DNA from: Anaeromyxobacteraceae bacterium
GTDB taxonomy: Bacteria; Myxococcota; Myxococcia; Myxococcales; Anaeromyxobacteraceae
Assembly (NCBI GenBank): GCA_027349605.1
Contig: DAIEMM010000311.1
Location: 1 to 11,143 of the forward strand
Direction: 5' to 3'
DNA: 11,143 nucleotides
Shown: piece after piece, positions 6,523 through 11,143 of the stretch
How the letters are laid out: every line of letters begins with the position of its first letter
Position numbering within the stretch: the stretch's first letter is position 1
Notes under the pieces: model-generated
What the model saw: only the letters and a program-made list of their open reading frames with translations
What the model was told of the DNA's origin: nothing
Databases searched by the model: none
Made by a program: the position numbers and the translations under genes

Positions 6523-8481
6523 ATGCGCGTGAACCGTCCGAACCCCTCCTGGATCGCCGCCCTGGCCGCCTGCGCGGCTCTCCTGGCGGCGCCGCAGCCA
6601 GCCCATGCCCAGCAGAAGTTCAAGCAGAAGGAGTGCCTGGACTGCCACACCCAGCTGGCCGACAAGTACGCCTCCTACAAGTACTCGCACCCGGCGGTGA
6701 AGCAGAGGAAGTGCGAGGAGTGCCACCTGCGGCACGGCCTCGTCCCCAAGCTGCTCCTCAAGGAGGCCGGCAACGCCTTCTGCTACAAGTGCCACGAGAA
6801 GAAGACGATCGGCATGGACAAGCCGAACGTCCACCAGGTCCTGAAGACCGGCAAGTGCGTCACCTGCCACGACCCCCACGGGTCGAACGCCCCGCACATG
6901 CTGAAGGCCGACGGGGCGGCGGCCTGCTTCGAGTGCCACCAGAAGGCGCCGTTCCAGCGAAAGAACGTGCACGCGGTGGTCGCGAAGGACGGGTGCCGCG
7001 CCTGCCACGTGGCCCACGCCTCGGCGCAGAAGAACCTGCTCCGCACCGACGAGGTGTCCCTCTGCACCGGCTGCCACGCCGCCGACGCGGCGGGCTTCAA
7101 GAAGGCCCACGGCGGCTACCCGCCGAAGGCCTGCAGCGCCTGCCACGACCCGCACTCCTCCGACGGCGCCAAGCTGCTCAAGGCGTCCCTGCACGCCCCG
7201 GTCTCCGGCGGCGGCTGCGATTCCTGCCACGCCGCCCCCACCAGCACGAAGCCCTTCGCCCTCCAGGCGGCGGGCGGGGCGCTCTGCGCCAACTGCCACG
7301 ACGTCGCGTCGCTCGACGGGGGCGGAACGGTCCAGCACGCCCCCGTGAAGAGCGGCGACTGCATCGCCTGCCACGACCCGCACGCCTCGGTGGGCGCCCA
7401 CCTCACCCGCGCCCCGGGCAACGAGCTCTGCCTGGGCTGCCACCCGCAGATGGGGCAGAAGTTCACCGCGCCGCACAAGGTGGTTGGAACCGGCAAGGGC
7501 TGCCTGGGCTGCCACGCGCCGCACCAGGCCAAGGTGAAGAAGCTGCTCCTCGCCGAGGGTTCCGCGCAGTGCGCGAGCTGCCACGCGAAGTCGGTGAAGG
7601 CGGCCGCCGCGAAGAAGGTGCAGCACGCCGCCTTCGAGTGGGGGGATTGCACCGGCTGCCACGACCCGCACGGCTCGAACTCGCCGGGGATGATGGCCGG
7701 CCGCCAGGACCGGGTCTGCTACGGGTGCCACGCCGATCTGCAGGCGAAGTTCGTGAAGACCTTCACCCACAAGCCGGTGCTGGAGGGGAACTGCAGCGCC
7801 TGCCACGACGGGCACGCCTCGGAGAACGCCAAGCTCCTCAAGGAGGAGGGGCCGCGCCTGTGCCTGAAGTGCCACGAGAAGCTCATGAAGGACCTGGGCA
7901 CGGCCTCGAACCACAAGCCCTACGTGGACGGCAAGTGCCTCGACTGCCACGACCCGCACGGCTCGAACTTCCGCGGCCTCCTGCTCGCCGACCAGAAGAC
8001 CACCTGCCTCAAGTGCCACACGAACCAGGCCAAGGAGCTGCAGGGCGCGAAGGCGGTCCACGCCTCCTTCGACAAGGGCGAGTGCACGAAGTGCCACAGC
8101 GCCCACAAGGCGAACCTGCCGAAGCTCATGCTGGCCAAGACCCCCGACCTCTGCTTCGCCTGCCACAAGGAGATGGGGACACGGGCGGCGGGGGAGAAGG
8201 CGCACTCGCCCTTCGAGGACTGCCTCACCTGCCACAAGCCGCACGCCGGGCCGCAGGCGAAGCTCCTCGTCGATGCTCCGCTGGCGCTCTGCGAGCAGTG
8301 CCACGACACGAAGGACGCCGGGTTCCAGAAGGGGCACCTGGCGATCGACCCGGCCCGGATGACGTGCACCAGCTGTCACACGCCGCACACGTCCAAGAAC
8401 GCGAAGCTCTTCCGGAAGAACGTCCACCCGCCCTTCGAGGCGAAACAGTGCGACGGCTGCCACGTCACCGGGAAGGGCTAG
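6523..8481 (+). CDS. Exported 26-heme c-type cytochrome (doubled CxxCH type)
   Basis: This encodes 652 residues with 26 CxxCH motifs by direct count, about one heme per 24 mature residues. It has a Sec signal peptide (MRVNRPNPSW, then an Ala/Leu core) with likely cleavage AHA/Q at 29/30. A lipobox-like LAAC ends at Cys 17, but hydrophobic sequence continues after it, so lipidation is less likely. Most hemes come in pairs of the form CxxCH-DPHGS...LL...LCxxCH, the doubled-CxxCH family. The DPH and the 'VHxPV' histidines supply enough extra His for mainly bis-His hemes. There is no other domain and no membrane anchor, so it should be periplasmic or extracellular. The role is electron transport, probably as a long heme chain; partners and redox substrate cannot be read from sequence. 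The protein ends abruptly five residues after its last heme. It is followed nine bases later by the second cytochrome, clearly in the same operon. An in-frame ATG at 6505 is the alternative start. Confidence 0.93.
   Translation: MRVNRPNPSWIAALAACAALLAAPQPAHAQQKFKQKECLDCHTQLADKYASYKYSHPAVKQRKCEECHLRHGLVPKLLLKEAGNAFCYKCHEKKTIGMDKPNVHQVLKTGKCVTCHDPHGSNAPHMLKADGAAACFECHQKAPFQRKNVHAVVAKDGCRACHVAHASAQKNLLRTDEVSLCTGCHAADAAGFKKAHGGYPPKACSACHDPHSSDGAKLLKASLHAPVSGGGCDSCHAAPTSTKPFALQAAGGALCANCHDVASLDGGGTVQHAPVKSGDCIACHDPHASVGAHLTRAPGNELCLGCHPQMGQKFTAPHKVVGTGKGCLGCHAPHQAKVKKLLLAEGSAQCASCHAKSVKAAAAKKVQHAAFEWGDCTGCHDPHGSNSPGMMAGRQDRVCYGCHADLQAKFVKTFTHKPVLEGNCSACHDGHASENAKLLKEEGPRLCLKCHEKLMKDLGTASNHKPYVDGKCLDCHDPHGSNFRGLLLADQKTTCLKCHTNQAKELQGAKAVHASFDKGECTKCHSAHKANLPKLMLAKTPDLCFACHKEMGTRAAGEKAHSPFEDCLTCHKPHAGPQAKLLVDAPLALCEQCHDTKDAGFQKGHLAIDPARMTCTSCHTPHTSKNAKLFRKNVHPPFEAKQCDGCHVTGKG
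6634..8463 (+). repeat. Array of 26 heme-binding CxxCH motifs with alternating spacing
   Basis: Residues between one motif's His and the next Cys, in order: 21,18,20,18,18,18,18,23,18,20,18,19,18,21,18,20,18,20,18,21,18,18,18,20,23. Every second gap is exactly 18 (the DPHGS-containing arm); the others vary between 18 and 21. The phase is reset only by the two 23-residue gaps, after hemes 8 and 25. Coding DNA such as TGCCACGACCCGCACGGCTC recurs (for example near 7657 and 7945), reflecting the protein repeat. Confidence 0.9.
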
Positions 8482-8490
8482 GGGCGCACG

Positions 8491-9786
8491 ATGATCGCAC
8501 AGACGCTCGTCCTCGTTGCCACGCTCTTCCTCACGGCCGCGCCGGCGCCGAAGCCCGCCGCCGCGAAGCCCTCGCCGGCGAAGTCCACCGCGGCCAATCC
8601 CTTCAAGCTCCGTCCGGGCGCCACGGGCAAGGTCTGCCTGGAGTGCCACGGCGACTTCGAGGAGCGGCTCAAGAAGGCCTCGGTCCACACGCCGGTGAAG
8701 AGCGGCGACTGCACCGGGTGCCACAACCCGCACGCCTCCGACCACGGGAAGCTCCTCTCCGCCAGCCAGAACGACGTCTGCGCCACCTGCCACGGCGACG
8801 TCGTCCCGGCCTCGGCGAAGAGCACCCACAAGCCGGTGGACGATCACAGCTGCAGCCTCTGCCACGACCCGCACGCCAGCCCCTTCAAGGCGAACCTGAT
8901 CAAGGACGGGAACGACCTCTGCGCCTCCTGCCACAAGGGGATCGCCGAGGCCGCGGCCTCCGCGAAGTACAAGCACGCGCCGGTCCAGAAGGGCTGCATC
9001 ACCTGCCACGACGCGCACGGGTCCGCCGCCGCGGACGTCCTCCTGAAGCGCGCCGTTCCCGGGCTCTGCCTCGGGTGCCACAAGGTGGACTCGCCGATCC
9101 TGGCGAAGAAGCACCTCGGCTATCCCGTCAAGACCGCCGACTGCACCACCTGCCACGACCCGCACGGCTCCAACGTGAGGGGCATGTTCCTCGCGAACGT
9201 CCACCCTCCGGTGGCGAAGGGGCAGTGCTCCATGTGCCACGAGCCGCCCACCTCGAGGACTCCCTTCAAGACCCGCCAGGCCGGGGCCGAGCTGTGCCGG
9301 ACCTGCCACAGCCAGAAGATGACCGCCATGCTCGACAGGCCCCGCGTCCACCAGCCGGTGGCGGAGGGAGCGTGCCTCGCCTGCCACGGGCCGCACGCCT
9401 CGAAGAGCAAGGGTCTCCTCAAGGGAAACGCGGTCGCGGTGTGCGGCGCCTGTCACGCCGACACCATCCGCAGGCAGGCCGTGTCGGTCACGAAGCACGC
9501 CCCCATCGCCGCGGGCGACTGCGGCACCTGCCACGACCCGCACGGCGGCAACGCGCCGCTCCTCTTCAAGAACCCGAACGGCATCGAGCTGTGCGGCCAG
9601 TGCCACGACTGGCAGAAGCACTCGACCCATCCCATCGGCGCCAAGGTGAAGGACCCGCGCAACCCGAACCTGATCGTCCAGTGCAGCAGCTGCCACCGGG
9701 CGCACGGCTCCGAGTACAAGCACATGATCCCGCAGGCCACCACCACGGCCCTGTGCACCAACTGCCACGAGCAGTTCAGGAGGTGA
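8491..9786 (+). CDS. Exported 16-heme c-type cytochrome (doubled CxxCH type)
   Basis: This encodes 431 residues with 16 CxxCH motifs by direct count. The N-terminus (MIAQTLVLVATLFLTAAPAP) is hydrophobic and signal-like but carries no positive charge. It is followed by an Ala/Pro/Lys linker to about residue 35 and then 'NPFKLRPGATGKVCLECH'. There is no lipobox. The start is supported by AGGGG (8480-8484), which overlaps the stop of the preceding gene. The modules are the same doubled-CxxCH type as in the 26-heme protein and the two are clearly paralogous: 'VKSGDCTGCHNPHAS' here matches 'VKSGDCIACHDPHAS' there, with near-identical DNA (8691-8738 and 7341-7388). The last hemes have wider gaps (25 and 19 residues) and the protein ends CxxCH-EQFRR. 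It is probably a partner electron carrier of the 26-heme cytochrome in the periplasm or outside the cell. The unusual signal peptide leaves its export route slightly uncertain. Confidence 0.92.
   Translation: MIAQTLVLVATLFLTAAPAPKPAAAKPSPAKSTAANPFKLRPGATGKVCLECHGDFEERLKKASVHTPVKSGDCTGCHNPHASDHGKLLSASQNDVCATCHGDVVPASAKSTHKPVDDHSCSLCHDPHASPFKANLIKDGNDLCASCHKGIAEAAASAKYKHAPVQKGCITCHDAHGSAAADVLLKRAVPGLCLGCHKVDSPILAKKHLGYPVKTADCTTCHDPHGSNVRGMFLANVHPPVAKGQCSMCHEPPTSRTPFKTRQAGAELCRTCHSQKMTAMLDRPRVHQPVAEGACLACHGPHASKSKGLLKGNAVAVCGACHADTIRRQAVSVTKHAPIAAGDCGTCHDPHGGNAPLLFKNPNGIELCGQCHDWQKHSTHPIGAKVKDPRNPNLIVQCSSCHRAHGSEYKHMIPQATTTALCTNCHEQFRR
8635..9768 (+). repeat. Array of 16 heme-binding CxxCH motifs
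   Basis: Gaps between motifs, in residues: 20,18,19,18,20,19,20,23,18,21,18,21,19,25,19. The rule of alternating 18-19 (DPHGS arm) and 19-21 holds until the 23-residue gap after heme 8, the same heme number at which the 26-heme protein first has its 23-residue gap. Confidence 0.9.
9778..9786 (+). promoter_or_regulatory. Full-length Shine-Dalgarno ahead of the NHL gene
   Basis: AGGAGGTGA, a full match to the 16S anti-Shine-Dalgarno, overlaps the last codons and stop of the 16-heme cytochrome and sits four bases before the GTG at 9791. It is the strongest ribosome site in the window and supports GTG as the start. Confidence 0.75.
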
Positions 9787-9790
9787 CCCC

Positions 9791-10687
9791 GTGACGACGC
9801 TCCGGAATGGCACGGCGATCCTCGCACTCGCGGCCCTGGCGGCGGTCCCGGCCGCTGCACGCCCCGCCAGCTTCAAGCACGAGCTCTCCATCTACCAGGA
9901 CGACAAGGAGGCGCCGCTCAAGGCCCCGGAGGGCGTCGGCTGCGGCGACAAGGGGGCCGTCGTGGTGGCCGACACCGGAAACGGGCGGCTCCTCCTGTAC
10001 GCCTACCGGGACGGGAAGCTCTCCGGGGGCACCGAGGTGAGGCTCGCCGAGGCGACGTACCCCGTGCGCGTGCAGGTGGACGCGAAGGGGAACGTCCTCG
10101 TCCTCGATCGCCGGAGCCGGCGCATCGTCCGGGTGGACACGGCGGGGAAGTTCGCGGGCGCCGTCGAGTGGAAGAACGTGGTGGGAACCGTGACGCCGGC
10201 GGCGTTCAAGGTCGACGCGTCCGGCGGCCTCGTGGTCCTCGACGTGGCCGCGCGGCGGGTCGTGATCGCCGATCCCGGCGGCAAGGTGACGCGGGAGATC
10301 CCGTTGCCGAGGGGGGGGGCGGAGTTCACCGACGTGGCCGTGGACGGGACGGGGCGGATCCTCGCCGTCGACTCGGTCGGGTCGCGGGTCTGGGTGGCCG
10401 ACAAGGGCGCGAAGGAGTTCCAGCCACTCGGGCCGAGCCTGAAGGACCGGGTGAGCTTCCCGATCTACCTCGCCGTGGACCAGGGGAAGTCGTACCTCGT
10501 CGACCAGAACGGGAACGGCATCGCGGTGCTCGGGTCGGACGGCGCGTTCCTGGGGCGGGAGCTGGAGATGGGCTGGATGAACGGCAGGGTCTATTACCCG
10601 GCGCAGATGTGCGTGAACGCGGAAGGGCTTGCGTTCGTCGCCGATCGCGGCAACAACCGGGTCCAGGTGTTCTCTACGTCGCACTAG
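9791..10687 (+). CDS. Exported six-bladed NHL-repeat beta-propeller
   Basis: This encodes 298 residues from a GTG start backed by a full Shine-Dalgarno. The signal peptide is MTTLRNGTAILALAALAAVPAAA with cleavage near residue 23-25. The rest is six NHL-type blades of about 40-45 residues: 'GAVVVADTGNGRLLLYAYRD', 'GNVLVLDRRSRRIVRVDTAG', 'GGLVVLDVAARRVVIADPGG', 'GRILAVDSVGSRVWVADKGA', 'KSYLVDQNGNGIAVLGSDG' and 'LAFVADRGNNRVQVFS'. Six blades fill the mature length, so the protein is one complete propeller with nothing else attached. No heme motif or metal site is evident. NHL propellers are usually binding scaffolds. Position directly behind the cytochromes suggests a role in their assembly or as a docking partner; this is inference. 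NHL genes beside multiheme cytochrome genes are, from memory, also found in Geobacter. Confidence 0.88.
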   Translation: MTTLRNGTAILALAALAAVPAAARPASFKHELSIYQDDKEAPLKAPEGVGCGDKGAVVVADTGNGRLLLYAYRDGKLSGGTEVRLAEATYPVRVQVDAKGNVLVLDRRSRRIVRVDTAGKFAGAVEWKNVVGTVTPAAFKVDASGGLVVLDVAARRVVIADPGGKVTREIPLPRGGAEFTDVAVDGTGRILAVDSVGSRVWVADKGAKEFQPLGPSLKDRVSFPIYLAVDQGKSYLVDQNGNGIAVLGSDGAFLGRELEMGWMNGRVYYPAQMCVNAEGLAFVADRGNNRVQVFSTSH

Positions 10688-10708
10688 GCCGCGGCCGGGC
10701 GGAGATCG

Positions 10709-11143
10709 ATGGCGCTTCCCATCGCGGTACTCATCGGCCTCTTCTCCCTGGCGGCGGAACCCGCGGCGCCGGTCGCGGCGCCCCCCGAGGTGCCGGCCGA
10801 GCCGGCCTTCCTGTTCGACCTCGCCACCTCCACGGGAGCGAGCGAGTCCACCTGGGCCGCGGTCGCCTACGACCGCAAGCACGACGAGCTCTTCACCGTT
10901 CACGGCGGGCTCGTGCACATCTTCAACCAGGCCGGGATGGAGACGTTCACGTTCGGCGGCGACGGCGACCTCGGCACGGTCGAGCGGGTGGACGTGTTCG
11001 AGAGCGGGGAGATGCTGCTGCTCGCGAACCTGGGCGGGCGGCGCGCCATCCTCCGCTGCGACTACCGGGGAGAGAAGCTCGGGACCTTCGAGCCGAACCC
11101 CCTCCCGGAGGCCTTCGGGAAGTTCGACCCGGACCGCATCCAG
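10709..11143 (+). CDS. Exported propeller-like protein, 5' part (3' end outside window)
   Basis: The frame is open from the ATG at 10709 to the window edge, giving 145 codons with no stop. GGAG at 10701-10704 lies four bases before the ATG, and an in-frame stop at 10685-10687 rules out any earlier start. The N-terminus (MALPIAVLIGLFSLAAEPAA) looks like a signal peptide but has no positive residue, followed by a Pro/Ala/Glu linker to about residue 33. The folded part begins 'AFLFDLATS' and shows blade-like strands: 'AAVAYDRKHDELFTVHGGLV', 'VHIFNQAGMETFTFGGDG' and 'ESGEMLLLANLGG'. These resemble divergent NHL or six-bladed propeller repeats. It follows the NHL gene by 21 bases and is likely co-transcribed. 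The family cannot be fixed without the rest of the gene. Confidence 0.72.
   Translation, partial: MALPIAVLIGLFSLAAEPAAPVAAPPEVPAEPAFLFDLATSTGASESTWAAVAYDRKHDELFTVHGGLVHIFNQAGMETFTFGGDGDLGTVERVDVFESGEMLLLANLGGRRAILRCDYRGEKLGTFEPNPLPEAFGKFDPDRIQ

Noticed and set aside
6634..9768. Recurrent near-identical DNA around TGCCACGACCCGCAC, considered as a CRISPR-like or DNA repeat array
   Set aside because: The repeats are in frame, encode CxxCH-DPH and vary at synonymous positions. They are protein repeats, with no spacers or leader.
6633..9794. Plus-strand 1053-codon frame overlapping both cytochromes
   Set aside because: It is an out-of-frame reading of the heme repeats, rich in Arg, Pro and Gly, with no recognisable domain.
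6478..9891. Long open frame on the minus strand (1137 codons) across both cytochromes, rich in repeated VRVVAG-like segments
   Set aside because: It is the mirror of the repeated TGCCAC-containing heme codons in GC-rich DNA. The + strand frames have signal peptides, ribosome sites and 42 CxxCH motifs; the minus frame has none of these and its repeats follow the heme spacing.
10687..10696. Perfect 10-base palindrome GGCCGCGGCC between the NHL gene and the last gene
   Set aside because: Short GC palindromes are expected by chance at this base composition. There is no T-run and the gene spacing is only 21 bases, so it is not supported as a terminator.

Overview
The window is GC-rich, with G or C at nearly every third codon position. 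All ten recognisable reading frames lie on the + strand, packed end to end. The content is two very large multiheme c-type cytochromes, an outer-membrane beta-barrel, a parvulin-type prolyl isomerase, two lipoproteins and three beta-propeller proteins. This points to a Gram-negative, respiratory, metal-reducing-type bacterium. Codon use and gene content resemble Anaeromyxobacter-like Myxococcota or a related former deltaproteobacterium. That placement is an inference from style, not from a search.

Layout. Positions 1-656 hold the 3' end of a YVTN-type beta-propeller gene. Four bases later comes a 735-residue outer-membrane beta-barrel (661-2868) that appears to carry an F5/8 type C (discoidin-like) domain inserted in the barrel. 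Two lipoproteins with CsgG/GNA1162-like folds follow (2901-3473 and 3445-4575). They overlap by 29 bases, and the second has an internal duplication of the domain. A 149-base gap, the longest in the window, separates this block from the next. A SurA/PpiC-like prolyl isomerase (4725-6497) is interrupted in frame by a TAG codon at 5109-5111. Then come a 26-heme cytochrome (6523-8481), a 16-heme cytochrome (8491-9786), a six-bladed NHL propeller (9791-10687) and the 5' end of another exported, propeller-like gene (10709 to the window edge).

How they may work together (inference). The set looks like a cell-envelope electron-transfer locus. Exported cytochromes carrying 42 hemes in total would move electrons across the periplasm or outside the cell. 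The barrel and lipoproteins would provide the outer-membrane component. The isomerase would fold or chaperone the exported proteins, and the propellers would act as scaffolds or assembly partners. It is not a textbook porin-cytochrome (Mtr or Omb-Oma-Omc) conduit: the barrel is not adjacent to the cytochromes, and neither cytochrome has a convincing lipid anchor.

The two strongest oddities are these. First, the isomerase is broken by an amber codon exactly where the protein's own second repeat has a glutamate. Second, a repeated heme module is cut across the boundary between the two cytochrome genes: the first protein ends with the front half and the second begins, after its signal peptide, with something like the back half. 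This suggests that one larger cytochrome gene was split, or that the two chains join head to tail.
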